Of a DNA stretch of 64,000 bases, positions 34,496 through 42,145 are shown piece after piece. Position numbers and translations under genes: made by a program. The stretch is taken from contig JAQTOU010000006.1 in the NCBI GenBank assembly GCA_028713125.1, positions 124,001 through 188,000 on the forward strand. Direction: 5' to 3'. The notes beneath the pieces are model-generated. The model was not told the DNA's origin and ran no database searches. It was given only the letters and a program-made list of their open reading frames with translations. Position 1 is the stretch's first letter. Each line of letters begins with the position of its first letter. Origin of the DNA: Elusimicrobiales bacterium. Its GTDB lineage: Bacteria; Elusimicrobiota; Elusimicrobia; Elusimicrobiales; UBA9959.

Positions 34496-35175
34496 TGCCG
34501 GAGAGCGCGAGGAAGATCACCGCGGAGATGCTGGCGGAAGACCCCTTCCACCCGTCCAGGGTGGATTTCGAGAGAGGGATGTCGGCGGCGCCTGTTTTCG
34601 CAATGCTCCTTATCGCCGCCAATATAATAATTTTCGCCTGGGAGATCAAAACGGGCGCGCTTAAAAGCAGCGCGGCCATAATAGCCGCCGGCGCAATCTA
34701 CGGCGAAAAGGTCTTCGCGGGGCAAAGCTGGCGCCTTGCGACGGGCATGTTCCTGCACGGCGGCTACGGCCACCTTATAGGCAACTGCCTCGCGCTTTAC
34801 GTGCTTGGCCTGGCCTCCGAGCGCGCCTGGGGGAGCATGCGGGCCCTATTCATATATTTTTTCAGCGGCCTTACGGCCTCCTTTATCAGCGCCTTCATGC
34901 AGCCCAAGCCGGCGGTGGGCGCTTCCGGCGCCATCTTCGGCCTCCTCGGCGCGGCCGTAGTTTTCTTTTACCGCTACAGCGGCTCGCTCCACCTGCGCGA
35001 TCGCCGCATCGGTGCCGCGCTGTTCGCCTGGGGGGCTTTCCAGCTTATCATGGGCGTGCTTACGCCTTACGTGGACAACTGGGCCCATTTCGGCGGCCTG
35101 GGGGCCGGGATCATTTTCGGTTTCACCCTGCCGGCTGGCCTGTTCGAAAATGACGGGCCTTCAGTTAAGGCTTGA
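34495..35175 (+). CDS. Rhomboid-family intramembrane serine protease
   Basis: A 226-residue protein with about six membrane helices. The catalytic serine is S144 in VGASGAIFGLLG, and the catalytic histidine is H198 in NWAHFGGLGAG. The HGGYGHLIGN segment (about 84-93) matches the conserved HxxxN loop. Rhomboids cut transmembrane substrates; the co-translated scramblase-like protein upstream is a possible partner. Its last codons overlap the converging gene on the other strand. Confidence 0.92.
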   Translation: MPESARKITAEMLAEDPFHPSRVDFERGMSAAPVFAMLLIAANIIIFAWEIKTGALKSSAAIIAAGAIYGEKVFAGQSWRLATGMFLHGGYGHLIGNCLALYVLGLASERAWGSMRALFIYFFSGLTASFISAFMQPKPAVGASGAIFGLLGAAVVFFYRYSGSLHLRDRRIGAALFAWGAFQLIMGVLTPYVDNWAHFGGLGAGIIFGFTLPAGLFENDGPSVKA

Positions 35176-35457
35176 AGAAGCCTTCCTCAGCTTGCTCACC
35201 CAGAGCGCTATCTCCACCAGGTCAAGGTCGTTTATCTCCGGAAATCGCCCCGCCGCCGGCAGGGCCCTTACCGTCGCGCCCTTGCCCTCGAAGCGGATGA
35301 GGGCTATCGCGCTCCCGCCGTACTTTACTTCATAAGCGGGCGAGCCGTCGCTGTAAAACTCCGGCCATTTCAGCGAGCGGTAGATATGCGCGGTGAGCGC
35401 GCCCGCCTTCCGCGCCCGGTAACCCTCGGCAAGCCATTCTTTTACCGTCCATTTCAT
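35161..35457 (-). CDS. Hypothetical protein, 98 residues
   Basis: I do not recognise a family. The product is soluble and mixed alpha/beta, with MKWTVKEWLAEGYRARKAG at the start and INDLDLVEIALWVSKLRKA near the end. AAGGAGG lies at good distance before the ATG, which supports a real gene. It converges on the rhomboid gene and overlaps it by 15 bases. Confidence 0.65.
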   Translation of the reverse strand: MKWTVKEWLAEGYRARKAGALTAHIYRSLKWPEFYSDGSPAYEVKYGGSAIALIRFEGKGATVRALPAAGRFPEINDLDLVEIALWVSKLRKASSSLN

Positions 35458-35605
35458 AAAGCCTCCTTACCCCGCAGCGTATCATTCCTTAAATAGCATA
35501 GCAGGTGAACCCGTCAAGGGCCTGTCGGGTTGGTCCCGGCGAAATTAATTATTTGGGGCGGGGCGCTATTTTATACAATTTAACTGCAGACTATACGGAG
35601 GTTCA

Positions 35606-37294
35606 ATGTATAAACTTCTTTTCTCTCTTTGCGTCCTGCTCGCCCCCGCGGTCCTTTCCGCTTCGGAAGAAGCTAAAGACCCGTACATGAGCGCCCTTGT
35701 AAAAGAGCTGGACCGCTCCTTCACCGGCCTTAAAAATTCCGAAAAAACCCCGCTTTATTACCTGGGCTACGAGTTGACCGCGTCCAAGTACCATTACCTG
35801 GCCGCCAAGCTCGGGGCTCTGGACGGGGACGCCGACTACAGCAGCAGCAAGCTGGACATAGACATGCGCGTGAACACGATGGAGATGGACAATACCCACC
35901 AGGTGAAAGGGAACATGGCCTGGACCAGCGGGGGGCAGTCCCTGGACCTGCCGGTGGCGATGGAGGGGAACGAGGACGCCCTGCGGGCCCGCATCTGGGA
36001 ATATACCGACAAGGCCTACAAGAAAGCGCAGGAAAATTTCACCAAGGTGAAGATGAACAAGGCCGTGACCGCCGCCGAGGACGATCCCTCCGCCGACTTC
36101 TCCCCGTCCAAACCGGAAATTTTCTACGAGACCGTCTCCCTCCCGGAGCCCGACCTGGCCGCCTGGCGCGAGCGCCTTAAAAAGCATTCCGCCCGCCTGG
36201 CCGGCTACTCTTATATCTACGACTCCGGGATGACGCTGAGCTACGAGAACGAGAACCGCTACCTGGTGAACAGCGAAGGCAACCGCATTAAGACCGGGAA
36301 CAACTATATCACGCTGACCTATTATCTCACCAGCCGCACCACGGACGGCATGGAGCTGAGCCGCGGCGAATATTACAATACCGATTCTTTCGCCGGCCTG
36401 CCCTCGGAGGAGAAGGTGAACTCCGATATGGACCGCTCGATAGCCGAGCTGAAAGCTTTGAAGGACGCCCCGATAGTGGAGCCGTACAGCGGCCCCGCCA
36501 TCCTTAAGGCCCGCGCCGCCGGCGTGTATTTTCACGAGATAATCGGCCACCGCATGGAAGGCCACCGGCAGAAGCTGGAGGACTCGGGCCAGACCTTCGC
36601 CAAGAAAGTCGGCCAGAAGATCACTTCCGATATCGTAACGCTTTACGACGACCCCAATATGAAAGAGTTCCGCGGCATACCGCTGCGCGGCTATTACCGC
36701 TACGACGACGAAGGCGTCAGGTCCCAGCGGGTGAGCATAGTCGAGAACGGCGTGCTGAAGGGCTTCCTGATGAGCCGCTCCCCGATACGCGGCTACCCGG
36801 CCTCGAACGGACACGGCAGGCGCTCCTCCGGCAAACCTATAGTGGCGCGCATGGGCAATTTGGTGATGAAGGCTTCGGTGACCAGCACTTACCCGGAACT
36901 GCGGGAAAAACTTATAGAGGAATGCAAAAAGCAAAATAAGCCGTTCGGCCTCGTTTTTGACGATATCTCCGGCGGTTTCACCAATACCGACCGCGGGAAC
37001 GCCCAGGCCTTCAAGGTTCTCCCGCTGCTGGTCTACAAGGTCTATACCGACGGGCGCCCCGACGAAGTGGTGCGCGGCGTGGATATCGTGGGCACGCCGA
37101 TAACCAGCTTCAGCAAGATCACCGCCGCGGCCGACGACGACGCCGTCTTCAACGGGACCTGCGGCGCCGAGTCAGGCTGGGTTCCGGTCTCCTCTGTCTC
37201 GCCCAGCGTGCTCATTAGCGAGATGGAAGTCGAGAAGTCCCAGAAATCGCAGGAAAAGCCGCCGGTGCTGAACCCGCCGCTGCACGATAAATAA
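35606..37294 (+). CDS. Exported TldD-like metalloprotease
   Basis: A 562-residue TldD/PmbA-family protein with an N-terminal signal peptide (about 1-19, ending VLSAS), unusual because TldD/TldE are normally cytoplasmic. The zinc motif HEIIGH is at 310-315, followed by RMEGHR. The C-terminal half contains the family segments GNLVMKA and DDISGGFT. It is followed by a paralogue without the zinc motif, as in the TldD/TldE heterodimer. In E. coli that pair trims peptide antibiotics; a periplasmic version would act on exported peptides. CGGAGG precedes the start. Confidence 0.86.
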   Translation: MYKLLFSLCVLLAPAVLSASEEAKDPYMSALVKELDRSFTGLKNSEKTPLYYLGYELTASKYHYLAAKLGALDGDADYSSSKLDIDMRVNTMEMDNTHQVKGNMAWTSGGQSLDLPVAMEGNEDALRARIWEYTDKAYKKAQENFTKVKMNKAVTAAEDDPSADFSPSKPEIFYETVSLPEPDLAAWRERLKKHSARLAGYSYIYDSGMTLSYENENRYLVNSEGNRIKTGNNYITLTYYLTSRTTDGMELSRGEYYNTDSFAGLPSEEKVNSDMDRSIAELKALKDAPIVEPYSGPAILKARAAGVYFHEIIGHRMEGHRQKLEDSGQTFAKKVGQKITSDIVTLYDDPNMKEFRGIPLRGYYRYDDEGVRSQRVSIVENGVLKGFLMSRSPIRGYPASNGHGRRSSGKPIVARMGNLVMKASVTSTYPELREKLIEECKKQNKPFGLVFDDISGGFTNTDRGNAQAFKVLPLLVYKVYTDGRPDEVVRGVDIVGTPITSFSKITAAADDDAVFNGTCGAESGWVPVSSVSPSVLISEMEVEKSQKSQEKPPVLNPPLHDK

Positions 37295-37305
37295 AGGACG
37301 AAGCC

Positions 37306-38985
37306 ATGAAAAAAATAATTATAATCGCTTTAGCCTTCGCCGCCGCTCTTCCGGCGGCCCGCGGCCTGAACGCCGCTCCTCCCTCGGACGACAAGGTTTT
37401 CGCCGCCATGAAGGACGAGATGGCCCGCTCCATGGCCAAGCTCAACATGGACAACCTGGGCAAGCCGTATTTCCTGTCCTACCATATAGGCGACGGCCAT
37501 TCCTTCAGCGTCACGGCGGACTTCGGCGCGGTAGAGAACCTTAACTCCTCTGATTACCGCCGCCTCAAGGTGGACCTGCGCACCGGCACGCCCAGGTTCG
37601 ACAACAGCAACTACGCCCCCAATATGTGGGAGGGCTACCGCGCGGAGACCGACTGGAATATTGCGCTGGACGATAATTACGACGCGCTGCGCTTCGCCGT
37701 CTGGTCGGCCACGGACAAGGCCTATAAAAAGGCCCTGGAGACGCTGTCCAAGAAAAGGGCCTTCGTAGAATCAAAGAACATGACCGAGCTTTACGACGAC
37801 ATGACGCCCCAGGCGCCGTACGAACTGTACCGCACCTTCGCCGTCGAGCGCCTGGACGAGAAGCTCTGGGGAGAGAATATCCGCAGGGTTTCCGCGGTCT
37901 TCCTTAAATACCCGGAGGTAAAGTATTCCTCCGTGCGCCTGCACTTCAATTCGGGCGGGGTGCGCTACCTTAACAGCGAGGGTTCCGCCAACAGGCGGCC
38001 CTCCTGCGACGGGGACGTCACGATAACGGCCTCCGGCTACGCGCCCGACGGCTTCCGCCTTAAATCCTCCCATGTCTACGATTTCTGCCTGGCCAAGGAC
38101 GCCCCCGCTCTCGAGACGCTCCTGGCCAAGGCCGACGAGATAGGGAAGAACCTGGCCCGCATGAGTAAATCGGAGCCCATCAAGGCCTATATCGGCCCCG
38201 TGCTCTTCGAGAAAGACGCGGCCGGCAAGTTCTTCGAGACCCTGCTGGTCAACAATGTCGCCAACCCGCGCGAAGTCTGGACCGAGAAAAGCCGCTGGTC
38301 GGAGGAAACGGTCTACCGCAGGGCGGGGGAACTGGTGGAGCGCATAGGGATGCGCGTGACCTCGCCTTTCCTTAACGTCGTGGACGACCCCACCGTCCGC
38401 TATCATGAAGGCGTGCCGCTTTCCGGCTTTTACGAGGTGGACGACGAGGGCGTGCCCGCCCAGAAGATCAAGCTGGTGACGAAGGGCAAACTCTCGGAGT
38501 ATTATATGTCCAGGGCTGCCACCCGCGACTTTAACAAGTCCAACGGCCACGGCAGGGGGGACTTCAGCGAATATCCCGCCGGCTCTCCCTCCAATGTCTT
38601 TATAATCCCTGAAGACAACCCGGCGAAGGTTCTTCCTATGCCGGAGCTGAAGAAAAAGTTCCTCGATCTCTGCAAAGAGCAGGAGCTCGACTACTGCATC
38701 CTGGTAAAAGGGTTGGACAGCCTGTACGGGCCGTTCTCGGCCTGGAAGGTCTATCCCGACGGCCGCGAGGAGCCGGTTCACGGCATAGAGTTCACCGGGA
38801 CCAGCCTGCGCGCGCTCCGGGATATCACGGCCGTCTCGAAAGAGACCTATGTGTACAACCTCGCCTGGAGCACTCCGGGAACTATCGTGACGCCCTCCAT
38901 TTTGGTGCAGGAGATGGAGATCAAGAAGACCGAGGAAAAGCCTGAGAAGAAGCCGTACCTGGGCCATCCCTATTTCGCTAAATAG
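37306..38985 (+). CDS. Exported TldE/PmbA-like paralogue lacking the zinc motif
   Basis: A 559-residue protein clearly homologous to the preceding one, again with a signal peptide (about 1-25). Where the first gene has FHEIIGH, this one reads FFETLLVNN (about 308-316), so zinc binding is lost. TldE is likewise catalytically inactive and pairs with TldD, so an exported heterodimer is a reasonable inference. The gap between the genes is 11 bases. The C-terminus is rich in Lys, Glu and Pro (KKTEEKPEKKPY), similar to the end of its partner. Confidence 0.83.
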   Translation: MKKIIIIALAFAAALPAARGLNAAPPSDDKVFAAMKDEMARSMAKLNMDNLGKPYFLSYHIGDGHSFSVTADFGAVENLNSSDYRRLKVDLRTGTPRFDNSNYAPNMWEGYRAETDWNIALDDNYDALRFAVWSATDKAYKKALETLSKKRAFVESKNMTELYDDMTPQAPYELYRTFAVERLDEKLWGENIRRVSAVFLKYPEVKYSSVRLHFNSGGVRYLNSEGSANRRPSCDGDVTITASGYAPDGFRLKSSHVYDFCLAKDAPALETLLAKADEIGKNLARMSKSEPIKAYIGPVLFEKDAAGKFFETLLVNNVANPREVWTEKSRWSEETVYRRAGELVERIGMRVTSPFLNVVDDPTVRYHEGVPLSGFYEVDDEGVPAQKIKLVTKGKLSEYYMSRAATRDFNKSNGHGRGDFSEYPAGSPSNVFIIPEDNPAKVLPMPELKKKFLDLCKEQELDYCILVKGLDSLYGPFSAWKVYPDGREEPVHGIEFTGTSLRALRDITAVSKETYVYNLAWSTPGTIVTPSILVQEMEIKKTEEKPEKKPYLGHPYFAK

Positions 38986-39002
38986 GGTCGGGTTCCCGCG
39001 AC

Positions 39003-39857
39003 ATGCGCAAGTCAACTTTAAAGGTCAAGCTCGCCGCCGCCGCGGCCGCCCTGTGCCTGCTGGCGCCGTACGCGCTGGCGCGCCCGCGCGGCGACGAGCG
39101 GAACGCTTTAAAGTCCTATTACACGCCGGAATACCTGGCCTTTAAAAAGCGCATAATGGCCGAGTTCGCCAAAGTCGGTCCCGGGCGCTTCAGCGAATTC
39201 GTGAAGCGCGGCAAATTCGGCAGGGATACTGGCGGGGATAAGAACCAGAAAGTCATAGCTTTTACCTTCGACGCCTGCGGCGGCCGCCACAGCGGCTACA
39301 ATAAAAAACTGATCGAATACCTGCGCAGGGAGCAGATCCCGGCCACGCTCTTCATCACCGGCCTCTGGCTGGAGAAGAATAAAGAGATCTTCGCGGAACT
39401 GGCCAAGGACCCGCTTTTCGAGATAGAGAACCACGGGATGCTGCACCGCCTCTGTTCCACGGAGGGGAAGACCATGTACGGCGTGCACGCAACGCGCGAC
39501 CTCGGCGACGTGATAGACGAGATGGAGCTGGGCGCGCGCAGGATAAACGACCTGTCCGGGCGGCGGCCGATATTTTTCCGTTCGGCGACGGCTTATACCG
39601 ACGAGCTTTCTTTAAAGGTGGCGGAGCGCCTCGGGATGGAAGTGGTGAGCTACGATATACTCTCCGGCGACGCCACGCATTCGTCCGCCAAGACCATGAG
39701 CGCCAATATCCTTAAAGGGGCGCGGCACGGCGCGGTGGTCATAATGCATTTCAACCACCCCGGCTGGCCAGACCGGGAGGCGCTGGAGCTTGCCGTTCCC
39801 GAGCTTCGCAAGCGCGGGTACAACTTCATAAAGCTCGAAGACTTTTCGATGAAATAG
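39003..39857 (+). CDS. Exported polysaccharide deacetylase (NodB fold)
   Basis: A 284-residue protein with a signal peptide (about 1-26, ending ALA). It has the deacetylase motifs FTFDACGG (D90), ENHGMLHR (metal ligands H144 and H148), FFRSATAY near 197 and a late MHFNHPG. The first motif is the TFDACGG variant, not TFDDG. It probably removes acetyl groups from peptidoglycan or an exported glycan. It follows the TldE-like gene by 17 bases, so the three may be one operon. A terminator follows. Confidence 0.85.
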   Translation: MRKSTLKVKLAAAAAALCLLAPYALARPRGDERNALKSYYTPEYLAFKKRIMAEFAKVGPGRFSEFVKRGKFGRDTGGDKNQKVIAFTFDACGGRHSGYNKKLIEYLRREQIPATLFITGLWLEKNKEIFAELAKDPLFEIENHGMLHRLCSTEGKTMYGVHATRDLGDVIDEMELGARRINDLSGRRPIFFRSATAYTDELSLKVAERLGMEVVSYDILSGDATHSSAKTMSANILKGARHGAVVIMHFNHPGWPDREALELAVPELRKRGYNFIKLEDFSMK

Positions 39858-39883
39858 TCCGCAGGAACGCCTTGCTCAAAAAA

Positions 39884-39915
39884 AGAGCCCCCGCGGAACG
39901 GGGGCTCTTTTTTTT
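39884..39915. terminator. Bidirectional intrinsic terminator
   Basis: AGAGCCCCCG (39884-39893) pairs with CGGGGGCTCT (39899-39908), with A residues before and TTTTTTTT after. It serves the deacetylase gene and the converging cyclase gene. Confidence 0.9.
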
Positions 39916-39927
39916 GCGGCTTCCTGT

Positions 39928-41520
39928 TCAGCTTTTCTTCGCGGGTTTCAGCCTGTAGTAGCGCAGCGGCTTGGCTACGTTCTTGGCCTCGGTCTCGAAC
40001 GGGCCCTCGAAGCGCAGGCCGGCGGCGAGGCCGGCTTTTTGCAGGGCCGCCCTGACAGAACCCATCACCAGGGTTTCGCGGAAACCGGCTTTCGACTGAA
40101 GGCGGGCCGTCTGGTTCATGCCGCTGGAGAAAGCGGTGAAGTCGTGGTTCGGGCCGAACAGGCCGACGGCGGCGGGGCAGAGGTTCAGGCCGGAGGCCAC
40201 GCCGAGCCCTTTCGCTTTTATCTTCGCCGCCAGGCCGCGGTAGCGCGGCAGGGTCCCGAGGCGCGCGGTGAACTTCTGTATCTCCAGCGCGGCCAGCGCG
40301 GCCGCCCGGGCGCATTTCGCCGGCGAATCCCGGAAGAAAGGCGGGCCGAAGTGTATTATCACGCAGTCGCCGACCATCTTGTCGAAGGTCCCGCCGTGCT
40401 CCCAGGCTATATGCACTGCGCCTTCGCTCCAGAGGTCCACGAACTCCCCTATCCTGTCCGGGCGGCGCAGGCCCTTTTCGCACAGCTTGGTGAAAGAATT
40501 TATATCGACGTAAAGTATGACCAGGTCCTTCACCCGCGGCGACAGATGCTTGCGCATATAGTCGGGGTCGCTCAGGAGCTCCGATACCGTGGAGGGGGAG
40601 AAGAACTTGGCCATGTGGCGGCGCTCGCGGTTATAGTCTATCAGGCGCTGGCTTATTGAATTGGCGAAGATGTTCATCAGGTCGCGCCCGAAGGTGGAAA
40701 GGCCGCCTTCCACGTCGGCGACCAGCTTCCCGAGCTGGCCGGCGCCGGCGGCGTGGCCGCTGAGCGTGAAGCCCATGCCCTCGTCCAGCCCGAGCAGCCT
40801 GCGCACCATATGCCTGTCCGGGTCCAGCAAATGTATGCCGTGGGTCTTTATGGCGAGGCTGAGGGCTTTATGCGGCCGCTGCTCGGAATCGTGCACGCAG
40901 CGGCTGCCGCGGTAGATGCGGTACTGGATGCGCTCGCCCTCGGCGGCGTCGTCGTTGCGGTAGACCAGGCCCAGGTGGCGGAAGGGGATCTCGGCGTGCA
41001 GGGCGCCGACGGCCTCGTCTATGGCCTCGCGCAGGACGCTGCGCGTCAGGCAGCGCGTGACCCGCTCCATCAGCTTCTGCTTAAGCGCCGCGCTGTGTAT
41101 GCCCCAGAGGGTCCCGTCGAGTTCTTCGCAGACCGCGTCGAGGCAGGCGAGATAATTCTTGTCCGGGGCCGCCGGGCCGCGGTGGCCGAAGGCCAGGGTC
41201 CCTACTCTCCGGCCGTCGAGGTCGAGCGGCTTGGAGACCCAGTTCAGCCCGCGCGAAGCTTTTACGGACGCCCTGCCCGGGGTTTTTCCGAGGTCGAAAG
41301 ACGGCGCGGCTTTCCAGCTGAAAATTTCTTTTTCAAGGTCCTCGTTGCGGGTCTCGAGGGCGGCGGCCGCGGCGCCGAATTCCGCGGCGATCCCGGGCAG
41401 GAAAATTTCCAGCGTGGCTTTCAGCCCGAGTTTTTTTCTCGCGCAGGTTTCGAGGATGGCGTCCGCAAATTTATTGACGGCGTGGGGATCTTTCGCGCAA
41501 ATATTTTTATTTATTTTCAT
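39928..41520 (-). CDS. Class III adenylate cyclase with N-terminal GAF-like domain
   Basis: A 530-residue soluble protein. Residues about 20-190 look GAF-like, then a linker, then a class III cyclase domain from about 325. Catalytic residues are present: metal Asp D339 in YVDINSFT, the adenine-specifying Lys in TFDKMVGDC with the second metal Asp, and the NQTAR motif. All point to cAMP rather than cGMP. There is no clear ribosome binding site before the ATG. Structured transcript 1 begins about 130 bases from the gene's 5' end, on the opposite strand. Confidence 0.86.
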   Translation of the reverse strand: MKINKNICAKDPHAVNKFADAILETCARKKLGLKATLEIFLPGIAAEFGAAAAALETRNEDLEKEIFSWKAAPSFDLGKTPGRASVKASRGLNWVSKPLDLDGRRVGTLAFGHRGPAAPDKNYLACLDAVCEELDGTLWGIHSAALKQKLMERVTRCLTRSVLREAIDEAVGALHAEIPFRHLGLVYRNDDAAEGERIQYRIYRGSRCVHDSEQRPHKALSLAIKTHGIHLLDPDRHMVRRLLGLDEGMGFTLSGHAAGAGQLGKLVADVEGGLSTFGRDLMNIFANSISQRLIDYNRERRHMAKFFSPSTVSELLSDPDYMRKHLSPRVKDLVILYVDINSFTKLCEKGLRRPDRIGEFVDLWSEGAVHIAWEHGGTFDKMVGDCVIIHFGPPFFRDSPAKCARAAALAALEIQKFTARLGTLPRYRGLAAKIKAKGLGVASGLNLCPAAVGLFGPNHDFTAFSSGMNQTARLQSKAGFRETLVMGSVRAALQKAGLAAGLRFEGPFETEAKNVAKPLRYYRLKPAKKS

Positions 41521-41612
41521 TTGTGGATACCGGGCAGCCCTTTATAAGAGGATTCAACAATTATAATATAAAAGCAAAAGAGGATGAATATTTTTAAAAA
41601 TTGCGACACCCC

Positions 41613-41641
41613 TTGACAAGTCAAGTTCCGTCTGTTATACT
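41613..41641 (+). promoter_or_regulatory. Strong sigma70 promoter of structured transcript 1
   Basis: TTGACA (41613-41618), exactly 17 bases and TATACT (41636-41641). The -35 box is embedded in an inverted repeat, CTTGACAAGTCAAG (41612-41625), which is identical at the promoter of the second copy and could be an operator. Confidence 0.8.
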
Positions 41642-41647
41642 AATTTT

Positions 41648-42030
41648 GTAGTCCTGATCTTTTAAGAGCGCCGTCGGAGTGGTTGCGGAGGGTGGCGGGT
41701 TGGCCCGGCCCCGGCGCGGTTTCCCCTGTTTCGCGGCCAGCTTCGGTTTCGGCGTTCTTGCGGGCGCCGGAGTTTCTCGGTCAGCTGCGGCGCGTTCAGG
41801 CGTTCTCCGGTCCGTCTCCCGCCCTTAGGGCGGCGCGGTTTGCCGGGGTCCTGGTTCGGCGGCGCCCGTCCTTTGACGGCTGTCCTGCTCCCGGGTGGGT
41901 GTACCGGTTCCGGCGCTTCGCGCCTGCGGTTCCCGGTTCGCTCCTTACGTAGTGTGCGCGGTTGCGGTATATGCGGTCCTGGCCCGTGTGCCATAATGAA
42001 GAGCCCCCGTTCCCGGGGGCTCTCATTTTA
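41648..42030 (+). ncRNA. Large structured non-coding RNA candidate, family I, copy 1
   Basis: About 385 bases from the predicted start to the terminator, with no plausible coding frame. It is paralogous to 56073-56500. The best conserved core is 41802-41861, including CTCCGGTCCGTCTCCCGCCC and GCCGGGGTCCTGGTTCGGCG; further blocks are GGTTTCCCC, GCTCCCGGGTGGGTGT and GGTTCCCGGT. Hairpins such as GGCGC-TTC-GCGCC and GCCC-TTA-GGGC are kept with changed loops. I do not see the conserved cores of RNase P RNA, tmRNA or 6S RNA. Unknown class; function cannot be deduced. Confidence 0.65.
42001..42030 (+). terminator. Terminator of structured transcript 1
   Basis: GAGCCCCCG (42001-42009), loop TTCC and CGGGGGCTC (42014-42022), followed by TCATTTTAT. 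Confidence 0.78.
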
Positions 42031-42145
42031 TATCTTCTGATAAGGTTCGGCCGCTTTCGGGACGTGATCAAAGCGCAGGTCCGCCGGTCAATCCGGTTAA
42101 TATCTTATAATTACCTGATTAATAAACGGCTATGGCATTAAATTG

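Noticed and set aside
38215..38260. A metal-binding HExxxH motif in the second TldD-like protein
   Set aside because: The aligned segment reads FETLLVNN without histidines, so only the first protein is expected to bind zinc.
41662..41994. Minus-strand frames in structured transcript 1 (and 55984-56496 in transcript 2)
   Set aside because: Arg/Pro/Gly-rich translations are not conserved between the two copies although the DNA is, so protein coding is not supported.
41648..42030. RNase P RNA, tmRNA or 6S RNA
   Set aside because: Conserved cores of these RNAs are not seen on either strand, and two diverged copies in one genome would be unexpected for RNase P RNA or tmRNA.
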